Origin: Elysia marginata
Lineage: Eukaryota; Mollusca; Gastropoda; Plakobranchidae
DNA length: 31,282 nucleotides
Direction: 5' to 3'
Assembly: GCA_019649035.1 (NCBI GenBank)
Contig: BMAT01006488.1
Coordinates: 252,230-283,511 of the forward strand
The notes beneath the pieces are model-generated. The model was not told the origin of the DNA. It saw nothing but the letters and a program-made list of their open reading frames with translations, and searched no databases. Each line of letters opens with the position of its first letter. Positions within the stretch are counted from its first letter, which is position 1. The translations under genes were made by a program, and so were the position numbers. Below, one piece after another: positions 1 to 9,539 of this stretch.

Positions 1-290
1 AAGAGCGATAAGAAGTAAGTGCCGATTGTTTTGACTTCATAAGAATTGTGCTTTGAGTATGTAGAGAGAGAAATAAAAAATCTTTAATTCTTGAATTGTA
101 GGCCTTTTGCACATACAGTAGATAATGAATACAAACTTATCGCTATAGGAGAGCATAAAATGATATAGTCAGGCCATATTTGAAATGAAAATATTTTATG
201 CCACTCCAAAGTAGAACAAGAACACCAAGAAAATGCTACATAAATTTTTTTACATAAAAAACTAATTCAAAAAAAAATCAAGTTCTGTTT
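1..290 (-). repeat. Dispersed repeat, copy 1 (possible retroelement 3' region)
   Basis: This stretch aligns in the same orientation with 29582-29900. Shared blocks are ATAAGAATTNTGCTTT, a GA-rich microsatellite, TTGAATTGTAGGCC, ATTGAATACAAA and TAAAGTAGAA. Read on the - strand it runs GGCCTACAATTCAAG followed by an A/T-rich CAATAA-like stretch, which resembles the 3' end of a non-LTR retrotransposon. The homology reaches base 1, so the repeat probably continues outside the window. It lies just downstream of the - strand pseudogene and could be part of its original 3' region, but the second copy has no such gene beside it. The family name is unknown. Confidence 0.55.
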
Positions 291-379
291 TTTTCAGTTC
301 ACCATTCTGTACATGTATGAAAAAAGATTAAAATATTTTGGTTCAAAAGGCCCATGCTTCGGAGTACAGTCGCGAATGG

Positions 380-641
380 GTTTAGAGTAGGTAAACGTGT
401 TGAGAAAGTCTTTCATGGAAAGTCTCTCAGAGACCATTGAAAAGATTAATTATATGTGGATATATTTTTTTCACGCTGTTTCGGGGAATAAACTGTGCTG
501 AGAAAATCTTTTAGGCGCACCCTAGAGGATGTAGATATACGGGAAAAGCCTGTACGTCAGATGCTATTGATGGGATGAATTGTGTTTGGAGATAGTCTTC
601 CTATTACCGTTTACAGAAAAAACAATGTGTTGAGAAAGCTT
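380..641 (-). repeat. Composite satellite element, copy C (two partial 137-bp units)
   Basis: The reverse complement aligns collinearly with about 13890-14200. It contains the same order of unit landmarks: TTTCTCAACACATT, CTGTAAACGG, GACTATCTCCAAACA, CATCCTCTAGGG, GCCTAAAAGATTTTCTCA, GAAACAGCGTGA, TCCACATATA and TCTCTGAGAGACTTTCC. Even the divergent variant unit is preserved in the same order. This indicates that one arrayed element was copied rather than units amplifying separately. A segment of about 30 bp present in the 13.6-14.3 kb copy is missing here, and so is the conserved head. Confidence 0.7.
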
Positions 642-828
642 ATTTCAAGCTTTAACAGAAAATGAACACTGTAAAGTATTATTTTCGAATATTTGGCTAT
701 TAAGATGCACCTAAAATGGTCCAGTAATGTGAAAATGAAAAAAATTAAAATTTTTGAAAACTTATAAAAAATGTGACAACAGTGATACAAAAATGAGCTT
801 AACATTAATTTGAAGTTTAGTTTAAGTT

Positions 829-3800
829 TTACTCATTGGCTGATGCTTTCAGCAAATTGAAATGATCTTTTAAACGTTCAGCTAGGTCAATCTCATCCCC
901 TTTCAAATTTAATTTTGATGTTCTACAAATTGTTTTTTGAAAGCGGATTTCATTTTTGAGTACTTCTTTTATTTGTGACTTTGAATGAGTAGTAGCAAGC
1001 CTCTGGCAAAGAGATTTGACATCATCTGCACAGACACAAGGGCCATCATGCTTTTCAATTCAGCCAACAACCTAGAGCTTTCTGTCATTGCTTTTAACTC
1101 TTTTTGTATTTTTTCTTCTTGGTTTGCTATCATTTTTTCACGCACTTGAACTTTAACCCTTTCTTCTTCTTCTATTTTTCTTTTCTTTATTACTGGGGCA
1201 TGTTTTCTTCCAAGTGCAAAAAGCTCATCTCTCTCTCTGCCACAGGTTTGTTTGAAAGAAAAGAGTTGGTGTCATTTCTTTTGGTGACATGCACAGCATC
1301 ACGGTTATGTAAAGAGCAATGTCTCCTCTTATTAACATCATAATCAAAGTCTCCGAATGCACTTTCTCCTATTAGGTTTGTGAGAGGACAATGAGACAAA
1401 GCAGAAACTGTTTTAGGAGACAGATTTTCAATAGAAAATGAGCCGCCATCTAAAAAGTCTGCAAGTTGACGTTTAGTTACAATGGCAGATTCTTGCGAGA
1501 GCACAGACAAGGCCATTTCAAGGACATTCTTTTGTTGACTATTACAAGAAATCACAAAAGCATTTACAGCCTCTTCAGCAGGTGTAGACAGCTTGTAATC
1601 CGAGCCAAAAACAGAGATGAAAGAAGGATTTAGAAAAATGAAAGGATCTTCAGATGCTTGCTCTAACAATGACACCAACTCTTTTACAAATCTGTGAAAA
1701 TCAGTATATTTGACATTCTTGTCCTGAAGCAAAAGCCAGTAAGGACCAGTGACTTTGATATAGAACAGTGCAATTGCACAAACAAGAGATATTATTCTAG
1801 AATCTTGTATGTCATAGCTAAGACTTTTTATCTTTTGATTAATAGAGTCAGAGAGGACGCCTGAAGTAAAAAACTGTTTGATTCTTTTGTCATGCAAAAT
1901 TATTGAAGCAGCTGCAGCAAAGAAACAGTTAAATCTATTTGATTTAAAAGATGGAATAGTAGAAGAACTACAGAATGATAGCCACTGGACTCTATATCCA
2001 TTTTTTTATCGCCCCGAAGGCCTAAAAGTTCACATGCATGTTTGATCAACCGTGAGGTGGCAGTCATGTCATCTGATGCAAACCTACCAAGCATTGCTTC
2101 CTTGTCTTTACCAAGAGATTCCCCAGAATCTTCCATCAGGCTCTTCTCAACCTCAGCTAGTGCTTTTTCACATGCAGCACTCTATACCAAGAAGGAAATG
2201 AGCATTGTAGTGTAAATAAGACACTTGCACCTCTCTACCTAATTCCTCACTTAAAAAGGCTTGAAATTTAGAATCAAAGTTCTTCATGTTAGCTGCCCTG
2301 TCTATCATTGTACTTGTGACTTTACTTAGCAATTGCTTCAGAACATCCTCTTGAGATATGTCTTTAAAATCACCATATGTTTGTGCAAGAGTTTGAAACA
2401 AACGGCTAGTAATGTCAAGAAGTGTTTTGCCATCTTCAGATGCCACAGGCGTAAAACCCATGAACAATGTAGTTCCAGTGTCAAGAGACACTTGGTGGCC
2501 GACAATTTTTTTTTGATCGCGTGAGGTGCCATCTGAGTGTATAGTAGCATTAGAAGATGAGAGGATTTCCTCAGCTGTTTGAATATTGCTTATAACCTTT
2601 GCTTCATCAAGCATATTTAAACAAGATTTTTCACAAGGCAACTCCTTGAATTTATGGTCAAAAAGATTTTCTGACACAATGGAAATACACTTCTTGACAT
2701 TACTGGCAGACACACCAACGTTTGACATAATTGCAATCACAGTCTGTCGCATATTTGATGAGTATGTGTTTTTGGTACTTTCTTTTACGTCAACAGTTCT
2801 GTCTATATCTTCAGAAAGACTCAATTTGGTCAAAAGGTCTGAGTTTTCTTTTTTTAGGCTAGCGACTTCTATCCCTTTCCCCCTCAATTTTTCTTTCTGT
2901 TTAGCAAGCTTATTCGTCAAGTTTTCATTTTCTTTTCTTAAAGATTCCAAAGATTTTTCTTTTTCTTTCAATGCACACTTCAACTCTTTTTTCTTTTGAT
3001 CTATATTCTTCTTTGCCTCACAATAAATCCGTTTAATTTCTTTGTCAAAATCATTCATCTTACTAGCTACTTCTTCTTCTATCATGTTAGTATTTTCCAC
3101 TAATTCTTTCTCATTTTCTTCATTTCTTTTTATTTGGAATTGCAAGACAGTGACGACGTTTGTAAGATCACACACTTCATTGGTCTTTTCACCTAGCTTT
3201 CGTGAGCTCCAGTTCCTTCTTGCGAAGCGCAGCAGCTGCTGGAGAGTTTGCCCTTGCAGGTAACGATGGTTTTGACACCTTGAATGTTTGATTTAAGTAG
3301 GTGTCAAACTGTTCTGGGTCACGATGTTTCTTGACCTGAGCTGCACGATACTGTCCGAGGGTGTTGGAGACAGTTTTTTTACCGAGTTCAAGTCACCCTC
3401 AGGATTCAGCTTCTGAAGCCAGCTGTACAGAACATTCAAACTTAAACTGTCACTTTGAAAGAATTTGTGAATGTCAATGAGATGAACGTTTTTAAGACCA
3501 GCAATGCTCAACGGTAAATCATGAACATTCAGGCGTGTGATCCCGAGGTCAGAGAGGCTTTTGCTTATGTGGTGTATATCGAGCCGCTGTTAAAGAAAAC
3601 AAGGCTTTTGCTCCTCAGTTAAGTCTTGGTATGCTTTGACAGCACTGGTCACCAACCTCCGCACACGGTTAACTTGCACATCTGGCCGGATGGCTAAGAA
3701 CCAGGTACCTAGCTGTGGAGAAAACGTTGAAAGAATAATCAAATCAATGTAATAAAAACTTTAACGAAAAAAAAGATAAGATGGGGCCATTGAAAAAAAT

Positions 3801-4288
3801 ACCCACCAACAATCTAACAAAACAAGAAAGTAGATCATTCCATTTGGTTTGATGTTCTTTTTTTGTTGATTCAAAAACAGGATCCACATACATATAGTGT
3901 TCAATGAGCATTACCCGGAAAAAAAGAGGAAGTGGATTACAATTCTGGCAGTTGCAATGTGATTGAGAACCTAAATCTCACGCACGTCCAGCCACATTTT
4001 TACCCTGAGGAGGGACCTCGTACTTTTGACTGTCTTAGTTATGGCGTTATTGGCTACCGGTACAAAATACATATATGTTTGAAAACGTAAAAAAGGAAAT
4101 TCACCAATCAAAACAAAAAGTGTATGATCCCACCTTTTCCCAGGAACACCCACTCTCTTCTTTGAGGGAGAAGAGTTGCAGAAGCAATTTGTTGTCTAAA
4201 TTGACCTCTGGTAGCATCGGTCGGCGTCCTTTTCCCGTAGCAAGGAAGGTCCTTCTAAGAGCATCATGTTGATCATCATGAAAATCGG
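829..4288 (-). pseudogene. Decayed gene for a large coiled-coil protein of an unnamed, probably transposon-derived family
   Basis: Two exons are visible on the - strand. Exon A (4288-4134) sits between an acceptor (ATTTCAG) and a donor (GTGGGA). Exon B begins at 3712 after TTCTCCACAG. The join is in phase (SCSWEK then LGTWFLAIRP). Exon B reads to a TAA at 831-829 but is broken. There is an in-frame TAA at 3592-3590, and the frame changes near 3374-3380 (T7), 3195, 2180, 2001-2007 (T7), 1200 and 1053. Joined conceptually it would encode about 1000 aa. The first third has a basic N-terminal part and a Lys/Glu-rich coiled coil (about 3120-2830). A more globular core follows, with HSDGTSRD near 2530, MIDRAANMK near 2300, NAHFLLG near 2195, VTGPYW near 1740, and a C-terminal HDGPC block near 1030. 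The acidic motifs recall DDE/RNase H transposases, but I could not assign catalytic residues. I recognise the pattern as a multicopy invertebrate protein family without a firm name. Function is unknown and the copy is almost certainly dead. Confidence 0.75.
3713..4133 (-). other. Intron of the left pseudogene
   Basis: This is the intron between exon A (donor GTGGGA at 4133) and exon B (acceptor CCACAG ending at 3713). Both flanking exons are read in phase 0. The survival of splice signals and phase shows that the parent was a spliced gene or spliced transposon, so this copy is not a processed (retrocopied) pseudogene. Confidence 0.55.
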
Positions 4289-4301
4289 CTGAAATATTTA
4301 T

Positions 4302-5094
4302 GGAAAAACTTAACTTTTCAAGTCTCTTTTTGATGCAGTCAGTCAGTAAGCAAGAATATGATCAAAGGCAAGCCCCCATCATAATGATCCACTAAAGAAG
4401 GAACTCAAACCTGCAACAGGTTTCCTGTAGATTTCAGGTGCAGTTCCTTAACTATTAGATATATCTACACCCTATAAAAAACAAACAAGGTCCTTTGACT
4501 AAGTTGGACACACCCAAATGAACGGGAGTAGGGTCTATTGAAACATAGGCTAGCAATCAAACATTTAAAAAAGAATAAAGTCAAACTAATCTATTCAACT
4601 TTCAAGCCATCAAAATCACATTTAAATTAATATATCTAATTTTCATCCAGTTACTTGTTAAAAATTTTTATAGGCAAGCTGCTTGGCACCCATCTCAATA
4701 TGTAAACAAACCTGCCTAAGGAACTCAAGATTTCTAGATCTAGAGATCTAGATTCTAGTGCTGCTTATCAACCGTGTTATGGTCACTAGATCTAGACCTA
4801 AAAAACGCCTTAATTGCAACATCTATGCTTATAAAACCAAAAGAAATTTAAACTTAACCTAAAATATAACATTCTAACTTTCGAAAAATACTTAAGTTGA
4901 ATCCGTTGGTCGCTAGACATTTTAATAGATTAGTAACCAAAGTAATCAAAACACCATGGCCCTGCTTCCGAATGAAACCATCACAACCATGTTTATTAGA
5001 TCTAGTAAAAGTACTATTATGGATTCTAGCTAATCCCATAAAATAAATTGACTTATCGGTTGCAAGTTGATGTATGTATGAAGTTTCAACTCAC
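4302..5094. other. Non-coding stretch between exon A and the putative first exon
   Basis: This AT-rich stretch has no credible coding frame apart from the pseudogene context. It contains the palindrome cluster near 4722-4800. On the - strand it would be the 5' intron of the pseudogene, if the ATGGCGGCC exon belongs to it. Confidence 0.4.
4722..4800. repeat. Cluster of TCTAGATC / AGATCTAG palindromes
   Basis: TTTCTAGATCTAGAGATCTAGATTCTAG and, about 50 bases on, CTAGATCTAGACC are overlapping palindromic hexamers (TCTAGA, AGATCT). Single copies recur at about 4996, 13989, 17896, 18737, 19080-19130, 19285-19310 and 31083. They are listed as sequence composition; no function is assigned. Confidence 0.5.
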
Positions 5095-5165
5095 CTGTTT
5101 TATGCATGGAAGGATTCCTCATTGTTTACCTCACAGTCAGCCACTTCAGGACCGACGGCCGCCAT
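5095..5165 (-). promoter_or_regulatory. Possible first exon / start region with ATGGCGGCC motif
   Basis: On the - strand an ATG at 5165-5163 opens AAAATGGCGGCCGTCGG, which resembles the YY1-type start element of many animal housekeeping-style promoters. It reads MAAVGPEVADCE and onward for 21 codons to a TAA. It then reaches a good donor, ACAG|GTGAGT (exon end 5095). An alternative donor, GAG|GTAAAC, lies inside. It sits about 0.8 kb upstream of pseudogene exon A on the same strand and may be its first exon. Neither donor phase matches exon A, so either another exon intervenes or this exon has decayed. Confidence 0.35.
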
Positions 5166-5749
5166 TTTTTTCACCCGTTCAAGGCAGCCCAAACCCTGGT
5201 TCAGTCACTTTCTTTTTTACTTTCGCACAATAGGGCCAAACTAAAATTCTAAAATTTATTTTCGTATTTTAAAGGAAAAATGGTTGGTTTTTCGATCAGA
5301 ATACACAGATTTTCACAGTTTTGCTGGAATTTATGAGAAAATCGTATTTTTTTCACTATTTTTGACTTAAATAGGCCTTATCATGTTCGAAACTGGCCAT
5401 ATTGGGCATCATTCGAAATTGCTAGTTGTGACACACTCGTTAGCGCTATTTTTAGCCATATAGGCCGCTCAGTTATGTTGTGCTAACACGATGAAAAAAA
5501 GGGTGTCGACCGGGATCATTCTCAGCGCGCAAAAACCGGATTTCAGTCATGTTTTTAACCTACCTGCTTCACTCTTCCTTAGACTAACACCTACAGGAAA
5601 ATTACAGCTTATTAAAGGGCTAAAGACGGCCTTTCTGTTGATATAAAAACCAAACATATGGGACCATAAGCAAAGGAGATATGAATTAGTAAAGTAAGCA
5701 ATTATGGTCGGTTTTCTGGGCATAAATCGACCGCTGTGGGCAGTTTACG

Positions 5750-5886
5750 GGAGTCACCTCTCTGAGAGGAAGGATTATCAGAGTTGAGTATATCTTTTAA
5801 ATTCGGATACACACATATTTGGTAGGGTACGTTTCTGCACATAGGCCTGAACGTAACTTCTGTTCATTGAACGGGTAACAAGCTAG
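5750..5886 (-). repeat. Composite satellite element, copy B (head only)
   Basis: The reverse complement matches the head of the 13.6-kb copy at roughly 80 percent by eye. Shared blocks are GTTACCCGTTCNATGAAC, GTTCAGGCCTNTGTGCAGAAA, TACCCTACCAAA, ATGTGTGTA, AAAAGATA, ACAACTCTGA-like and TTCCTCT. It ends near the start of the first tandem unit (CCTCTCAGAGAGGTGAC), so it is a truncated copy or one without an array. Confidence 0.75.
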
Positions 5887-5889
5887 TAT

Positions 5890-7690
5890 GCCTATAAACA
5901 TAAGCTCTTTTTAATAACAGTCCGGACTCAACGGTTTTTTCAAGCTTTCAGTCTGTGCTACAGTAACGCCTATTCTTTCATTTGCACTTAAGCCAAGATT
6001 GTCGTGGTACAGGCCAAAACCCCCAACGTGAGTATGAATGGCGCGTTGTGATCGTCGAATCTGACGCCAGTGTGGTCCTACCCCAAGGGCTTTATATAAT
6101 AAAAGTTCTCTGCGGCAGCGGCGAAATCGCTCCTGAATCCGAAAAAAGAAAAGTGCCGCTGTGGTACCGCTCATCACCGGTGTTGTCTCGCTGCCGTCTC
6201 ATATTAATTTATTCAGACAGTGGCATTTCTGTTGGAGCGATCTATACCGTCCCGCTGCCGTCCCGCTGCCGTCCCATTGCCGTTCAATGACCGTGTCTAT
6301 GCATTTCCAGCTTTAATAACCTTGATTTGGCTTTTTACAAGAAAAAGCGAAAACGCATCGATTCAGACTAACGTTATATAAAACAATCTTCAGGTCCCAG
6401 AAGTCGTGCTGTTCTAGATTTATCTGGCAATGAACTTTGCTTAGCAGACGGAAATTACAGAGTCTGGTTTTCTGAGAGATTGGCCCGCCGACAGTTTGAA
6501 GAGAACTAAAAGGTGTATGGTCATCTCTAGTCTGTTTCAATGCAAATACTACAACGGCTTGTTCATAAGTTTTTCTCTAAGGGGTTCGAACAAGTTAGAG
6601 GTGGTCTCAAAAAGAGACATAAATTATATTTTATGTCTTTTTATGTTGTTTGTTTCTTATCAACAGTTTTTCATCAAAGTAATACCCTTTTAAGTGAAAA
6701 AGTTTTTTTTTTATTTGAAGTGCTTAAATTGCTGAAGAAATTTTACTTTTCATGCGATTTTTTTTTCAAATAAAATACAACCGACATAAATTAAGATCCA
6801 ATAAAAGCTTAGTCCTCTGTAGGCCTGTAACTTATGTTTTAACTTTAGAGATTTGCTTCGTGCCACTTTTCAATCGAGATACTAAGTCACAGTTAGACCC
6901 AAAACTGACTGATTTCAATACCGGTACAAGAAGTTAAGATATCAGTCCGAAACACTGGGTAGATGCACTATGCCGGTAAAAAAACTCACGCATGTACTTT
7001 GCTAATTATACGAACGAATAACTCAAAGCCAAGGATGTAAATATCCATTACCGCAATCTACTTATGAATGCAACAATAACGAATTTAATTGACAACGTCA
7101 AAGGGAAGCTACTACTAAAACAAAAACATTAAAACTATATTACACATCCTAAAAAGAGTACATTCCAAATAAAAAAAAACATTTGCAAAAAATTTCTAAA
7201 ACTGCTCGAGAATGCACAAGGTACGGATTACTAGCTAAACAATGGTTTATATGGAGAATAACATGTCAACTTGATTGAGAGATAATAACGTTATTAACAA
7301 TAACGAGAGCAGCTCGGCATTTTGATAAAATTATTGTAAAAATGTCACCGTGAGAATATCTTTGGCACGGCACGGCGCTGCATTTAACATGTTATATGAA
7401 GAGTCCTAGACACCTGACAGTCAGTCCAGCTTTGCTGGGTTTCGTGTATACTCATTATCTTCAAATCAGCTCAGACAATTTTTTTTTTTTCGATTCTAGA
7501 GTTTTTAAAGCAAAAGCTGGTGTTTCTCAAAGCACAAAATGCATTCGGTATGAACACTGAAAGCTAGTTTGTTGTTTGCCAATAGAAAAACGCATTTTAA
7601 AAAACGATTATAAACGCCGGCTTTTTATTATGTATAAGAGTATCATGTCGGTTAAAAATCATTTTGAATGAACCTACGTAACGGCATTGA
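5890..7690. other. Intergenic, no recognisable gene
   Basis: AT-rich sequence with scattered short open frames on both strands (for example 6313-6540 on -, 6496-6773 on +). Their composition does not look protein-like, or they lack a normal start. Apart from the decamer repeat I see no motif, RNA gene or element here. Confidence 0.4.
6189..6287. repeat. Short tandem decamer (CCGTCCCGCTG-like)
   Basis: CGCTGCCGTC occurs at about 6190. It then repeats as CCCGCTGCCGT, CCCGCTGCCGT and CCCATTGCCGT at about 6249-6281. This is a small GC-rich minisatellite in an AT-rich setting. No gene was found around it. Confidence 0.5.
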
Positions 7691-7696
7691 ACTAAA

Positions 7697-7993
7697 TCAA
7701 AATTCACAGACTTTTCTAGCGGAATACTGAGAGATACTGTAATAATTGGGCGCATCCTCTACAAACTCTTCTCCACGAGGACACTCTGTTTCCTCTGCAA
7801 GTCCTCTTGTGTCCAGGTTTGTTGCAAGAAAAGCAAAACTCTGGCCTTGTACACGAAAAAGCCTTGCATTTCCAACATTGTAAAATGTGACGCATTTCTT
7901 TGTAGTAGGGTTCGGTGTTGAAGGGTCCGACGGATACGGTTTTTTAACCGATGTCTTGAATATGTCTATGTACCCAAATCTGCGACCAGACAG
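7697..7993 (-). pseudogene. Remnant with CCHC zinc knuckle (retroelement ORF1/gag-like)
   Basis: Two overlapping - strand frames are open. One is open from 7993 to a TGA at 7697 (98 codons, no ATG needed) and includes VKKPYPSDPSTPNP. The other is open from 7943 to a TAG at 7716 and reads QCWKCKAFSCTRPEF and then CFSCNKPGHKRTC. The latter resembles the tandem cysteine knuckles of non-LTR ORF1 or gag proteins. The second knuckle has C-x2-C-x4-H-x3-C, one residue short of the standard spacing, and the first has lost its histidine. A mixture of both frames would fit a decayed ORF1 with an indel. The assignment rests on the motif only. No reverse transcriptase is adjacent. Confidence 0.45.
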
Positions 7994-8101
7994 TCATTCC
8001 TTTAGCTTACCCTTTTGTTCCCTTATCTTCTTCATTGTAATTATTATTTCAGACCTCAAATAATGGCCCGCCTTTATCATTGTCGACTCGATAGTAGTGT
8101 T

Positions 8102-8609
8102 GCTGACAGGGATGACGGAAGACTGCGCCGGTTTTTATCCTATTGTAGTAAAACTTCAAAGAGAAGTGTCAACGAAGCTAGCTTTGCTTGTTGGAATATT
8201 GCGCCGGTTTTAGAAAGTCGAATATGTTTCTCATTGATCGATGTTAATATTTTTTTTTATTTAGGCCTGTTCGGACGCAAAACCTCTTCCGTCTGCCAAC
8301 TATCAAGACTGTTTATTGCTACAACTCAAGGAATGAATTTTTAAAAGCTTATATTTTTCAATACCTCTCCCGAAAGCAGTCTTGACACATCGTGATCTCA
8401 CAGTCAGAGCTATTGGACTTTACTATTTTGACATGTGAATCCTTACACTAAGCGCAATCGATTTTTATTCGAATAACTTTATCATCGAGGGATTAAAAAT
8501 CGAACGAAAAAAACCGGCGCAGTTTACTGAACACAAGGATGTCCAATTCGGGCGGCATGTTATGTAATCACGGATCAAACCGGCGCAATCTTCCGTACCC
8601 CGCTGACAG
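8102..8609. mobile_element. Non-autonomous DNA transposon (hAT-like MITE) with 8-bp target duplication
   Basis: The direct repeat GCTGACAG lies at 8102-8109 and again at 8602-8609. Between them is a 492-bp element with imperfect terminal inverted repeats, 8110-8140 and 8572-8601. Both termini share ACGGAAGA, then TGCGCCGGTTT, then ATCC. Inner copies of TGCGCCGGTTT occur at about 8200 (direct) and about 8509-8521 (inverted), so the ends carry repeated subterminal motifs. An 8-bp duplication is typical of hAT and P superfamilies. Subterminal repeats favour hAT. No transposase is encoded; the open frame over 8015-8344 appears incidental. An alternative reading puts CAG at the ends inside the inverted repeat, which would move the boundaries by 3 bp and lose the 8-bp duplication. 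Confidence 0.7.
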
Positions 8610-8760
8610 ATATTCGGATATCTAAAATGGTGATCCGTGTAACTGGGATCTCCTGTCCTCCCCTAATTAGGAAAGAGTTTTGGGATAACACCGAAATCCC
8701 CCCCCTCCCCCAATCCCTATAGATAGTCCTTAGGACAGCAGACCGACCCGCGCCTCCGTG

Positions 8761-8795
8761 TTTTTTTTTTTGTTTTTTTTTTAGGGGGGGGGGGG
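8761..8795. repeat. Homopolymer run T11-G-T10-A-G12
   Basis: T11, G, T10, A, then G12. A C/T-rich segment lies just upstream at about 8695-8715. Such tracts are prone to slippage and assembly length errors. Confidence 0.8.
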
Positions 8796-8851
8796 TAGGT
8801 TACAAGCGCCAAAGTGTGTCAATCTTTTGGGCCCACAGAACACCGTCCCTA

Positions 8852-9038
8852 CTCACAGTTTTCGCGGCTGCAACACAGACTTCATAGTTGCCTGTACTGT
8901 CGTCAAGCAAGCTTCACGACAAAACCAGCCATAATGCTGTGCTCCTATTTGGACTAAACCCGGGGTAGACTTACGAGGCTTTTGCCGTACAATTCGTATA
9001 TAAGTAATTAAGTATGTCTCGTTTTCGAAACATAACAT
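8852..9038 (-). other. Coding-like - strand segment ending in a donor-like GTGAGT
   Basis: On the - strand an open frame from ATG at 9038 reads to the vicinity of CGAAAACT|GTGAGT near 8852. It includes AQHYGWFCREACLTTVQATM. A second frame over the last 60 bases reads DDSTGNYEVCVAAAKT up to the same donor. Only one of these can be real. I recognise neither, and no convincing acceptor is seen upstream. It could be a stray exon or chance. Confidence 0.2.
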
Positions 9039-9236
9039 AGGCAGATCAATAATTATACAGAAATATCTAAGGCTTTATGGTATGCGTAAGTATACTAGGC
9101 CACCGCAATGCAAATGGAAGCCTTGATAGTATACAACTGACTGCTTGTAGGATAATTCAATGACTCGCAAGTTACCTGTCAATCATTAACTTTTCTATAT
9201 AGTATTATCACCACAGAGTGATTGTGTTGAAGTAAG

Positions 9237-9534
9237 TTGGTTGGTTAAATTTTAACGTCTCTTTTCAAATGCAAGGTTATATCAGAAACGGCGCTTGGGA
9301 CAATTGAAAGCGTGCTGCCACACTGTGATGTAAGGAGCCTTGCACACACCACACCCAGTCACATTATTCTGGCACCGGGCAGACCAGACTTAGAACTAAA
9401 TCCATAATGCCAGACACTAGGCGGATCAGCTGCTAATACCAATTTTAAAGTCCTTGGTTTGACTCGGCCGGGGATCGAACCACGCACCTCCCGATCTCTG
9501 AGCGAGTGTCTTACCGCTAGGCCACAGAGCCGGT
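9237..9534 (-). mobile_element. tRNA-derived SINE
   Basis: On the - strand the element starts with GGCTCTGTGGCCTAGCGG near 9531. This contains an A box (TGGCCTAGCGG, 9524-9514), followed by a B box (GGTTCGATCC, 9481-9472) about 40 bases further on. A body of about 230 bp follows. It ends with AAGCGCCG and AAGAGACGTTAAAATTTAACC, then CAACC-type repeats near 9237, resembling the shared 3' tails of many invertebrate SINEs and their partner LINEs. The acceptor and T stems pair imperfectly, so this is a SINE head and not a functional tRNA gene. Confidence 0.8.
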
Positions 9535-9539
9535 GACCA

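Noticed and set aside
1104-1343. Plus-strand 79-codon frame rich in Phe and Tyr
   Set aside because: It is antisense to the A-rich C-terminal part of the - strand pseudogene.
2333-3263. Plus-strand open frames opposite the pseudogene
   Set aside because: They are shadows of the Lys/Glu-rich - strand coding sequence, giving Phe/Ser-rich products.
8015-8344. 109-codon + strand frame
   Set aside because: It crosses the left terminal inverted repeat and target duplication of the MITE, so it is not a conserved coding unit.
9461-9534. Functional tRNA gene
   Set aside because: The A and B boxes are present but the stems pair poorly, and a SINE body and tail follow.
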